From Hespellia stercorisuis DSM 15480 (GTDB lineage Bacteria > Bacillota > Clostridia > Lachnospirales > Lachnospiraceae), in assembly GCF_900142165.1 (NCBI RefSeq), contig NZ_FQZY01000014.1:31460-95459 (forward strand): DNA of 64,000 nt, in the 5' to 3' direction. The notes under the pieces are model-generated. The model searched no databases. It was given only the letters and a program-made list of their open reading frames with translations, and was not told where the DNA came from. Of this stretch, positions 54,824-62,109 are shown in pieces (within the stretch, counting starts at the first letter, position 1; the number at the start of each line of letters is the position of its first letter). Made by a program: the position numbers and the translations under genes.

Positions 54824-55394
54824 TTCTTTTCACATCCTTCCCTCTATCCAGTAAAAATTCAATTCTGTCCTGTAACTCTCCAAACACCAGTAAATCCAGA
54901 TAGTAATTTATCTTTTCTGTCTGCTGACAGGCTTCTATAAATTCTGCCTTCCATTCTTCATCTGGTGTTTTAGGTACATACCTTACTTTCCATTCTTCCA
55001 GTAAATGAAGATAATCTGATAAAATACGGATACTTTCCCGTTCCCATTCTTCAAATTTATTTTCAGTCTGGTACAATGTTCTTTTCTGTTTTTCTTTTTT
55101 CTTACTGGCATTCCTTTTCTTTAGGTTATCTGTAAAAATAGGTATCTGAAAATCTTCTGCCAGTTTCTTTGCTGCTTCCAATGGTGCAAGATGAAAGAAA
55201 TCTGCCACAAATGTGATCACATCTCCTTTCGCACCACAAGCAAAACAACAAAAACCTTTATCTATTTTCATGCTGGGATGCCTGTCATTATGAAAAGGAC
55301 AACAAACCATTCCATTTTTATTTACTTTTAATCCATACTGCTCGGCAGCCTGCCTTGCCGTAACATTTTCTTTTACTACTTGAAAAATATTCAA
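54780..55394 (-). CDS. CHC2 zinc-finger primase-like protein
   Basis: About 204 residues. The zinc ribbon reads CCPFHNDRHPSMKIDKGFCCFACG, followed by GDVITFVADFFHLAPLEAAKKLAEDF, as in DnaG N-termini. No TOPRIM domain follows, so priming would rely on the partner helicase protein. The start is proposed as TTG at 55394, where GAAGGAG is 5 bp upstream; the ATG at 55469 lies inside an AGAGC hairpin and lacks a site. Confidence 0.82.
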   Translation of the reverse strand: MNIFQVVKENVTARQAAEQYGLKVNKNGMVCCPFHNDRHPSMKIDKGFCCFACGAKGDVITFVADFFHLAPLEAAKKLAEDFQIPIFTDNLKKRNASKKKEKQKRTLYQTENKFEEWERESIRILSDYLHLLEEWKVRYVPKTPDEEWKAEFIEACQQTEKINYYLDLLVFGELQDRIEFLLDRGKDVKRIEERMEKYRRKNKE

Positions 55395-55493
55395 TTCGAC
55401 TCCTTCTAAATTCTCGTTGTATTCTCTCAGAGCCTTTGATATACTGAATTTGCGAGATAGAGTTATCAAAAGCTCTGAGAAATTGTCCTTGTA

Positions 55494-55754
55494 TTATACA
55501 AGGGCTTTTTCTTTTCCCTGCTTTCTTATTTCTTCATTGAAATATCCGGTTTCCTCCCACACTTTACGATCAGAACAGTAATAACTAAATTCATTGGAAT
55601 CACCCATCTTCATTGCAACTCCGAATTTCAAAATTCCCTGCTGTATCCCAATACGAACGTAATGAGCATCTTTTCCGATTGCTTTTGCAATTTCTGTAAT
55701 TGGCACATTCCTGCCCGTAAATGGCGGCAATTCTACATATAATCTTTTATCCAT
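55494..55754 (-). CDS. Small conserved element protein
   Basis: About 86 residues (MDKRLYVELPPFTGRNVPITEIAKAIGKDAHYVRIGIQQGILKFGVAMK). The middle looks like a degenerate helix-turn-helix. Its start overlaps the end of the XRE gene, with AAGGAGG upstream. Similar small proteins accompany XRE genes on clostridial elements; function unknown. Confidence 0.65.
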   Translation of the reverse strand: MDKRLYVELPPFTGRNVPITEIAKAIGKDAHYVRIGIQQGILKFGVAMKMGDSNEFSYYCSDRKVWEETGYFNEEIRKQGKEKALV

Positions 55755-55956
55755 TTTCCACATCCTCCTTTACAATCTGACTGAGTTCCTGTTCTAAAGC
55801 TATGGCAATTTTATATGCTACCTGCGGTGTACAGCTCTTTCCTGATATAATGCAGGAAATCGTCTGCCTTGATACTCCACTTAACTCAGCCAATTTCTTA
55901 ATTGTCAAACCTCTTTCTCCCATCAAAATCTGCATTTTCAATACGTTTATTTTCAT
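55747..55956 (-). CDS. XRE family regulator (Cro-like)
   Basis: 69 residues: an almost pure HTH domain (LMGERGLTIKKLAELSGVSRQTISCIISGKSCTPQVAYKIAIALEQE). It heads the leftward replication/mobilization operon and faces the second XRE gene. Start at 55956 after AAAGGAG. The pair likely forms a lysogeny-type switch for the element. Confidence 0.82.
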   Translation of the reverse strand: MKINVLKMQILMGERGLTIKKLAELSGVSRQTISCIISGKSCTPQVAYKIAIALEQELSQIVKEDVENG

Positions 55957-56100
55957 TTTCTTTCTCCTTTCTTTTTCAATATGCACTTTTAATGCGCATT
56001 TTTATTATATGCACTTATTTTGCATATGTCAATATCTTTTCGCGCAAATATGTACTTGTAATTCATATTTCTTTATGATATGATAAGCGTGAGGTGAATA
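55957..56100. promoter_or_regulatory. Divergent control region of element 2
   Basis: AT-rich spacer between the two XRE genes with recurring ATATGCAC/GCATATG-type motifs: TATGCACTTTTAATGCGCAT near 55980 and ATATGCA...TGCATAT (about 56010-56030). These imperfect palindromes are good operator candidates for one or both regulators. Confidence 0.55.
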
Positions 56101-56712
56101 ATGATGAGTAATGAGAAGTTACATAACAATCAAATCGGACTTAGAATCCGTACTGCTCGAAAAGAAAAAGGTATCAACCAGACAGAGCTTGCAAATTTAT
56201 TAGGAAAATCGCTCCGCACAATCCAAAAATATGAAAGTGGAGAAATCGAAGTTTCCATTGCTATGCTCAATGAAATCGCAAAAGTATTAGACTGCGAATC
56301 AACATATCTTATCGGGTATGATGCCGAAAGAAAACCTTTAGAAAATCTTTCTGATATTATGAATTTCCTGTTTCAGTTAGATAAAATAAAGGAACTTGGC
56401 TTCAATATCGAAGTCAAACGCCCGCCACATTATGATGGATGGGAATGTGCCATCACTTTTAATGGCAAAGATGTTTCTACGGAATTAAATCAGGATCTCT
56501 GTCTATTCTTGGAAGAATTTGAGGATAAACGAAATGAAGTCAAGGACTATCAGACAAGTCTTGAATCTTATCAGAAGTGGCAGGATAAAACACTTGCTTA
56601 TTATGCAAGTGCAAAACTGACTGAAAAAGAAACAGAAGAAATCTCAAACGAAGAACGCATCCAGAGATTTCAAAAAATTATGAACGAGCGGTACGGTAAG
56701 AATGAGTCCTAA
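56101..56712 (+). CDS. XRE family regulator (CI-like)
   Basis: 203 residues. N-terminal HTH (LRIRTARKEKGINQTELANLLGKSLRTIQKYESGEIEV) and a ~120-residue C-terminal domain without a recognised peptidase motif. Transcribed with the integrase gene, 23 bp downstream, and divergent from the Cro-like gene. Probably sets the balance between integrated and excised states. Confidence 0.83.
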   Translation: MMSNEKLHNNQIGLRIRTARKEKGINQTELANLLGKSLRTIQKYESGEIEVSIAMLNEIAKVLDCESTYLIGYDAERKPLENLSDIMNFLFQLDKIKELGFNIEVKRPPHYDGWECAITFNGKDVSTELNQDLCLFLEEFEDKRNEVKDYQTSLESYQKWQDKTLAYYASAKLTEKETEEISNEERIQRFQKIMNERYGKNES

Positions 56713-56735
56713 TTTTTAAGGAGGATTTTTAGAAT

Positions 56736-57833
56736 ATGAAATTACCGAACGGCTACGGAAGTGTAGTAAAACTATCTGGAAAAAGAAGAAAGCCTTGGAT
56801 GGTTCGCAAAACCACCGGCTATCACATTGATCCTGTAAAGGGAAAGAAAGTAAATGAGTATATCATTATCGGATATGCCGCCACAAAAACAGAAGGATTA
56901 CAAATGCTGGCTGACTACAATCGGAATCCATATGATACGAAAGCTGCCAAAATGACTTTTGATGAAGTGTATGAAGAATGGTCAAAGAAAAAATATCCTA
57001 CGGTATCTAAAAGTAATATCAAAGGATACAAAGCTTCTTACAAAACGTGTGGTATTCTTTACAATCGGGTTTTCAAGGATTTGAAACTTGCAGATTTACA
57101 ACAGGTTATTGATACCTGCGGAAAGAATTTCCCAACATTGAAGAAAATTAAAATTCTGTTCAACCAGTTATATGAATTTGCATTAAAGAATGACATCTGC
57201 AACAAAGACTATTCTACTTTCGTGGAGATTGCCCAGTATAAAGACCGCAATCCAAACAAGCACACACGTACAAAATTCACAAAAGAAGAAGTTGCAAAAG
57301 TCTGGACAATGAAAGAGGACAAATACTATCAGATCATTCTTATGCTGCTCTATAATGGCACACGTATCTCTGAATTTCTTGATTTGAAGAAAGAAAACGT
57401 GCATCTGGAAGAACAGTACTTTGATGTTATTGACAGCAAGACAGAAAACGGACTCCGAAAAGTTCCGATTGCAGATAAGCTCTTGCCTTACTATAAAAGC
57501 TGGTACGAGTCTTGTCCCGATTGCGAATACCTTCTTCATACAGAAGACGGGAAAAGGTTTCTTTACCGCAATTACTATGACAGCTATTGGACTCCTCTTG
57601 TGGAACAAATCGGAATTGACCGCACACCACATTGCACCCGGCACACCTGTATTTCCATGTTATCGGAAGCTGGTGTTCAGGACACAACCATCAAGAAAAT
57701 TGTGGGACACTCCGGCGCTATGACTCTGACAGAAAAAGTTTATACTCACTTAGATATGCAGGTTCTTGTAGATGCGATCAACAAAACCTTAGAAGAAAAG
57801 GACAGCATAATCGCTGAAGCAGAATCTGCATAA
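56736..57833 (+). CDS. int: Tyrosine recombinase / integrase of element 2
   Basis: 365 residues. N-terminal domain MKLPNGYGSVVKLSGKRRKPW (arm binding), a SAM-like core-binding domain, and the catalytic domain with Arg in YNGTRISEFLDL, HCTRHTCISML, GHSGAMTLTEKVYTH (nucleophile Tyr). Placed at the right end of the element, next to its arm sites and followed by a terminator, as is usual for integrases. Different from the element 1 enzyme. Confidence 0.93.
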   Translation: MKLPNGYGSVVKLSGKRRKPWMVRKTTGYHIDPVKGKKVNEYIIIGYAATKTEGLQMLADYNRNPYDTKAAKMTFDEVYEEWSKKKYPTVSKSNIKGYKASYKTCGILYNRVFKDLKLADLQQVIDTCGKNFPTLKKIKILFNQLYEFALKNDICNKDYSTFVEIAQYKDRNPNKHTRTKFTKEEVAKVWTMKEDKYYQIILMLLYNGTRISEFLDLKKENVHLEEQYFDVIDSKTENGLRKVPIADKLLPYYKSWYESCPDCEYLLHTEDGKRFLYRNYYDSYWTPLVEQIGIDRTPHCTRHTCISMLSEAGVQDTTIKKIVGHSGAMTLTEKVYTHLDMQVLVDAINKTLEEKDSIIAEAESA

Positions 57834-57835
57834 CA

Positions 57836-57884
57836 AAAAGGACACTCTCCAGTGTCTATCACCGAAAAGTGTCCTATATTTTTT
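57836..57884 (+). terminator. Terminator of the element 2 integrase
   Basis: AGGACACT pairs with AGTGTCCT across ~25 nt (an inner GACACTCTCCAGTGTC is an alternative fold); TATATTTTTT follows. Confidence 0.75.
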
Positions 57885-57894
57885 AGATATTTTT

Positions 57895-57924
57895 GTTGCA
57901 AACGTGTTGCAAATGCGTTGCGAA
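57895..57924. repeat. Right integrase arm-type sites of element 2
   Basis: Three near-repeats: GTTGCAAACG, GTTGCAAATG and GTTGCGAAC in tandem. Matches the left-end pair at 46955. Confidence 0.55.
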
Positions 57925-58040
57925 CTGAGTAAATTCCACCGCTTTTCACCACATCTGACAACTTCGCAAACCCTTGTAAAATAAGGATTTGTACGTAAAT
58001 CCGAGTCCCGAAGATTATCTCTTACTGAACTGAAATTAAC

Positions 58041-58112
58041 GTTGTATTTGCTGTATTGCTCGATGTGGTTGTAAGAACAGGACAACTTGGAAAAAAGAAA
58101 AAAGCAAACTGA
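58041..58112 (+). pseudogene. Displaced C-terminal codons of the sugar ABC permease
   Basis: In the frame starting at 58041 the sequence reads VVFAVLLDVVVRTGQLGKKKKAN-stop: a final hydrophobic helix and basic tail as expected for RbsC-type permeases. It is cut off from the main permease gene by element 2 and has no start. The lipoprotein gene begins 55 bp later, the normal operon order. Confidence 0.8.
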
Positions 58113-58167
58113 AACTAACCGCATGATGCGGATAGAATAAAACAATGTATGAGAAGGAGAAGAAAAG

Positions 58168-59133
58168 ATGAAAAAGAGAGTAGTAGCAATGATTTGTTGT
58201 GCAGCAATGGTAGCAGCATCTGTGATGGGATGTGGAGGAAAAGAAACAACAGAAACAACAGGCAGCACAGGAGGCAGCACAGAAGCAACAAGCAAGGAAG
58301 CAGTAGGAGACGGATACAAAATTGCACTGATTACGATGGATTCCATCGATCAGCACTGGATTACATTAAATGAAGGTGCACAGAAGGAAGCAGAGAAACT
58401 GGGTGCAACGGTTACCTTTATGGCACCAAACACAAAGGATGATGCTCAGCAGATCGAATGTGTTAATAATGCAGTGTCTGGCGGATATGATGCAATCATG
58501 GTAGCTGCAAACGGGCCGGATGCAATTTCATCCGCATTAAAAGAAGCAGCGGCAGCAGGCGTGAAAATCGTATATGTAGATTCACCGGCAAATGTAGATG
58601 CAGAAGCAACATTTTCTACAGATAACAAAGCAGCTGGAAAGACAGCCGGAGAAGAGATGAAAAAAGCACTTGAAGCAGCAGGCGTGAAATCCGGAGACAT
58701 CGGTGTCATCAATGTAAATGCAGCAACAGATTCCTGTGTAATGCGTGAAGAAGGATTCCGTTCCGCATTTGAAGGAAGCGACTTCAAGATTCTGGAAACA
58801 CAGTATGGAGAAGGAGATGCCGCAAAATCACAGAGCATCGCTGAAAACTATATTACTCAGGGTGTAGTTGGTATCTTTGGTTGTAATGAAGGATCTACAA
58901 CAGGTGCAGGAAATGCGATCAAAGCATCAGGAAAATCAGAGATCATTGGTGTTGGATTCGATAAATCCGATGCAATCATGAATCTGATCGGTGATGGAAA
59001 CTTGCTTTGCACAATGGCTCAGAATCCAGATGTCATGGGATCTGATGGCGTGAAGGCATGTGTAGATGCATTAGAAGGTGAGGATCTTGGCGGTGCAGTG
59101 ACGGATACAGGCGTATCTGTACTTACCAAATAA
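58168..59133 (+). CDS. Sugar-binding lipoprotein of the interrupted ABC importer
   Basis: 321 residues. Lipoprotein signal ending VMGCGG (Cys about 22), a Thr/Ser-rich linker, then a type I periplasmic-binding fold (ALITMDSIDQHWITLNEGAQKEAEKLGATVTFMAPN, SGGYDAIMVAANGPDAIS, GIFGCNEGSTTGAGNAIKA) as in ribose or galactose binding proteins. Intact, while its ATPase and permease partners are both interrupted. It may still feed signals to the sensor kinase. AAGGAG lies upstream. Confidence 0.9.
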   Translation: MKKRVVAMICCAAMVAASVMGCGGKETTETTGSTGGSTEATSKEAVGDGYKIALITMDSIDQHWITLNEGAQKEAEKLGATVTFMAPNTKDDAQQIECVNNAVSGGYDAIMVAANGPDAISSALKEAAAAGVKIVYVDSPANVDAEATFSTDNKAAGKTAGEEMKKALEAAGVKSGDIGVINVNAATDSCVMREEGFRSAFEGSDFKILETQYGEGDAAKSQSIAENYITQGVVGIFGCNEGSTTGAGNAIKASGKSEIIGVGFDKSDAIMNLIGDGNLLCTMAQNPDVMGSDGVKACVDALEGEDLGGAVTDTGVSVLTK

Positions 59134-59160
59134 AAAGGTATTCATAATTATGGAAAAGCA

Positions 59161-59192
59161 TAGGAATCCACCAGGTGACTGGCGGGTTCCTA
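59161..59192 (+). terminator. Hairpin after the binding-protein gene
   Basis: TAGGAATCCACCAG and CTGGCGGGTTCCTA pair with two mismatches over GTGA. Only a weak T-rich tract follows, so termination may be partial. Confidence 0.5.
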
Positions 59193-59211
59193 GCTGTGTT
59201 TATTTATGGTA

Positions 59212-59405
59212 TAATATACGCGGTAGCAAAGAGCAGTGCCAGCATGCAGTGGCAAGTGTTTACGTTGTGCTCGCACATAAGTAAATACTTTCCGCCGCAT
59301 GCTGATAGGGCGAAAGCCCGCGAGTGAGATGGAGCGAAGCGGAATCGAACAGCACTGCGAACAGCGCACGGTGAACGGTACGTGCACTGCGAATGACGAG
59401 GGACA
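59212..59405 (+). ncRNA. Structured leader upstream of the two-component system
   Basis: GC-rich and hairpin-rich. Arms 59240-59263 (CAGCATGC...GTTTAC) and 59281-59304 (GTAAAT...GCATGCTG) pair over ~20 of 24 positions, capped by TGTGC/GCACA. Next is GGGC-GAAA-GCCC (59308-59319), a GNRA tetraloop hairpin, then several GCACTGCGA-type repeats. It could be a cis-regulatory RNA or a dispersed repeat. No known riboswitch is recognised. Confidence 0.45.
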
Positions 59406-59417
59406 AGGGAGAAGAGT

Positions 59418-61007
59418 ATGTTAAAGGTATTAATTGCTGATGATGAGGAGCGAGTATGTCAATTGATTAACAAGTTGATAGACTGGGAAATGCTGCACAT
59501 GGAAGTTGTTGGCACAGCAGCCAATGGAATAGAAGCTGCCCAGCGGGTACAGGAATTATCGCCGGACATATTAATCACGGATATCCGTATGCCCGGGTGT
59601 AATGGGCTGGAGCTGATTCAAACGGTAAAGGAGTATAGTCCGCATCTTCAGATTGTGATAATCAGTGGATATGCGCACTTTTCTTATGCACAGACGGCTA
59701 TGAAGTACGGGGTGGGAGATTATCTGCTCAAACCGATCAACAAAATCGAATTGACGAATACACTGGAAAAACTATATCACAAGATTATGGAACGGAACAG
59801 GACAGAGAATAATCTGGAAAAGTTAATTCGAAGCAGCGAAAGTGACCGGATCAAGGTGAAGAATAATCTGATTATGGACATGGGAACGAAGGAAGATCTT
59901 TCTATCAGTATGGAATCTTTGCAAAAGGATTATCACCTTGCTGTGCAGCCGGGAATCTTTCAGGGCTTTTGTCTGAAACTGGATTATGATATCACCAGGT
60001 TAAGCGATGCGGCCAAAAAGATTGTCTATGAAAAAGCAACGGACATTATTCTGGGAAACATGAAACGCTTTTGCTATGAAATGATACTGAATATAAAGGA
60101 TGGAGCAGGGTATGGAGTGATGAATTACTCGGCAAAGGTTCAATCCGATGTATACCGGGTACTGCGGGACTGCCTGAATCAGCTGATTGTACAGAAGAGC
60201 ATCCTTGGTGATATCGAATTTACCATTGCGTTGGGGACTCCGGAAAAAGATGTCACGAAGCTTTCGGATTCCCTGAAGAAAAGTAAGCTGCTTATTCAGG
60301 AACGAGTTCTTGTCGGAACCGGATGTATGATTGAAAAAATGCCGGATCATATCGGAATGCAGGACCAGAAAATTCTGGAAAGATATTCCAGAAAGATGCT
60401 CCATGCCATTGAGCTGCTCAGCGTAGAAGAGGGCGAAGAAGCCGTGACGGCTCTCCGCAGAGTTGTTCTCGATCTGAAGAATATCAGAGGGTTTGAAATC
60501 TATGATCTGGTCATGTCAGCGGGAGGCCTGTTTCTAACCCAGACGGAGTATAAACAAAGAAAAGAAGAACTGGAAAATTTTTACAGACAATGTGAACAGT
60601 GTGGAAATACAGAACAATTATTCAGCTATCTGTCTGCCCTGCAGAACAGAGTAATCCAAACAATCAGGGAAGAGCGGGAAAATGAGGCTCTGCGGCCCAT
60701 CCGTCTGGCAAAACAATATATTCAGAACCATTATAAAGAACAGATTTCTCTGGAAGAGGTAAGTGCGGCGGTCGGATTAAGCGCAGGTTATTTCAGCACT
60801 TTATTCAAAAAAGAAGAGGGCGAGGGGTTTGCAAAATATTTAATCAATGTCCGGGTGGAACAGGCAAAAATCCTGTTAAGGGAAAGCAACAGTTCCATTG
60901 CAGACATTTGCAGACAGGTAGGATACAACGATTTGAAACATTTCACCCACACTTTTGAAAAAGCTACGAAACTGAAACCAAGTGCGTACCGTAAGCTTTA
61001 TGGATGA
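59418..61007 (+). CDS. YesN-type response regulator with AraC domain
   Basis: 529 residues. N-terminal receiver: VLIADDEERVCQLI, phospho-acceptor Asp in DILITDIRMPGCNGLEL, Lys in YLLKPINKIEL. A long middle region (~130-420) without a named domain is followed by a C-terminal AraC HTH pair (ISLEEVSAAVGLSAGYFSTLFKKEEGEGF, SIADICRQVGYNDLKHFTHTFEKATKLKPSAYR). It probably activates the sugar operon via the 21-bp-spaced repeats at 36802. GGGAGAAG is upstream; the kinase gene overlaps or directly follows. Confidence 0.93.
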   Translation: MLKVLIADDEERVCQLINKLIDWEMLHMEVVGTAANGIEAAQRVQELSPDILITDIRMPGCNGLELIQTVKEYSPHLQIVIISGYAHFSYAQTAMKYGVGDYLLKPINKIELTNTLEKLYHKIMERNRTENNLEKLIRSSESDRIKVKNNLIMDMGTKEDLSISMESLQKDYHLAVQPGIFQGFCLKLDYDITRLSDAAKKIVYEKATDIILGNMKRFCYEMILNIKDGAGYGVMNYSAKVQSDVYRVLRDCLNQLIVQKSILGDIEFTIALGTPEKDVTKLSDSLKKSKLLIQERVLVGTGCMIEKMPDHIGMQDQKILERYSRKMLHAIELLSVEEGEEAVTALRRVVLDLKNIRGFEIYDLVMSAGGLFLTQTEYKQRKEELENFYRQCEQCGNTEQLFSYLSALQNRVIQTIREERENEALRPIRLAKQYIQNHYKEQISLEEVSAAVGLSAGYFSTLFKKEEGEGFAKYLINVRVEQAKILLRESNSSIADICRQVGYNDLKHFTHTFEKATKLKPSAYRKLYG

Positions 61008-61041
61008 TGTTGGAAAAAGAAAGATGGAGGAAGGCAAAACA

Positions 61042-62109
61042 TTGAAAAAAAAAGTGCATCAGATCATTCAAAAATTACATTATATCTCAAATCGTGTTTT
61101 ACTTTTGTTCATCTGCATGATTTTATTTATGGTTTTTCAAATGATTTATCAGCTTGGTCTGCTCCTTTCTGGTCGGGGAGCGGTCTTTCTGCTCCTCATT
61201 CTGATTGCAGGAACAATTCTGTTTGCAGGTGTTTTCTGGACAAAGATTTTTCTTCCTTATCAACAATCGGAACGAATGCTGAAGCGGTTTTTAGATGGCT
61301 ATTCCATGAGTGATTATGGAGAACTCGGTCTGCCCATTCTGACGCCAAATACCGCAGATGAAATACAAAAGTTTGATGAATTATTTCGTTCCCCGCAGAT
61401 GTTTGATCTGAATAAGAGGCAGGCGCAGTATCTGGCGCTGCAGAACCAGATCAATCCACATTTTCTGTACAATACGCTGGAGAGTATCCGTGGGGAGGCC
61501 TTGATTGCAGGATTGGACAGTGTGGCGGATATGACGGAAGCACTTGCTACCTTTTTCCGGTATACCATATCCAAGGTGGAAAATCTGGTATCGGTGGAAG
61601 AGGAGCTGGAGAATTGCAAAACTTATTTTCGCATACAGCAGTATCGGTTCGGCAGCCGTCTGCAGCTGCATTTCGATTACAGGGAAGAGGAATGGGAAGA
61701 AATCAAGCGCTGCCGAATCCCCAAGCTGACACTGCAGCCGATTCTTGAGAACAGCATTATTCATGGAACGGAGCTGAAGATCGGAACAGGGAATCTTCGC
61801 ATTCAGTTTGAGCGGACGGAAGAGCGGCTGATTATCCGAATCTCGGATGACGGAGTAGGAATGGATGAAAACACGCTGTGGGAATTGAATAAAAGACTGC
61901 GAAAAGACAACACAGCAGCTTCTTATCAGCAGCCGGGGGAAAAGGGCGGCATTGCGCTGGTAAACGTCAATAATCGTATTCACCTCATCTTTGGAGATGA
62001 ATATGGCATGCATGTTTTTTCAATACAGGGCGAGGGTACAGACGTGGAAATTGTGCTGCCGGGGGTAACCAGTGACAGAGAGATTAAGAACAGAGGAGTT
62101 CTTCAATGA
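61042..62109 (+). CDS. YesM-type sensor histidine kinase without a large extracellular domain
   Basis: About 355 residues. Two hydrophobic helices near the N-terminus (VLLLFICMILFMVFQMIYQLGLLL and AVFLLLILIAGTILFAGVFW) are separated by only a few residues, so there is no external sensor domain, unlike typical YesM. The His-kinase motif is LQNQINPHFLYNTLESIRGE (phospho-His), then LQPILENSIIHG, ISDDGVGM and GGIALVNVNNRI of the ATPase domain. The start is put at TTG 61042 after GGAGGAAGG; an ATG at 61000 overlapping the regulator stop is possible. It probably senses through partner proteins. Confidence 0.88.
   Translation: MKKKVHQIIQKLHYISNRVLLLFICMILFMVFQMIYQLGLLLSGRGAVFLLLILIAGTILFAGVFWTKIFLPYQQSERMLKRFLDGYSMSDYGELGLPILTPNTADEIQKFDELFRSPQMFDLNKRQAQYLALQNQINPHFLYNTLESIRGEALIAGLDSVADMTEALATFFRYTISKVENLVSVEEELENCKTYFRIQQYRFGSRLQLHFDYREEEWEEIKRCRIPKLTLQPILENSIIHGTELKIGTGNLRIQFERTEERLIIRISDDGVGMDENTLWELNKRLRKDNTAASYQQPGEKGGIALVNVNNRIHLIFGDEYGMHVFSIQGEGTDVEIVLPGVTSDREIKNRGVLQ

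Larger units (their letters stand above)
46915..58040. mobile_element. Element 2: ~11-kb integrative mobilizable element inside the permease gene
   Basis: Carries tyrosine integrase, divergent XRE regulators, CHC2 primase, P4-type helicase, MobA/MobL relaxase and a five-gene cargo operon, but no type IV secretion genes, so it would need a helper to transfer. Probable integrase arm sites lie at both ends: GTTGCAAACACGTTACAAAC near 46955 and GTTGCAAACGTGTTGCAAAT near 57895. Exact ends are uncertain by a few bases. If 6-bp coupling sequences (ACTTGG left, ATTAAC right) are assumed, the permease frame is restored on excision. Confidence 0.88.

Noticed and set aside
59212..59405. tRNA or rRNA fragment
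   Set aside because: The GC-rich hairpins do not form a cloverleaf and no conserved T-loop or rRNA motif was found.
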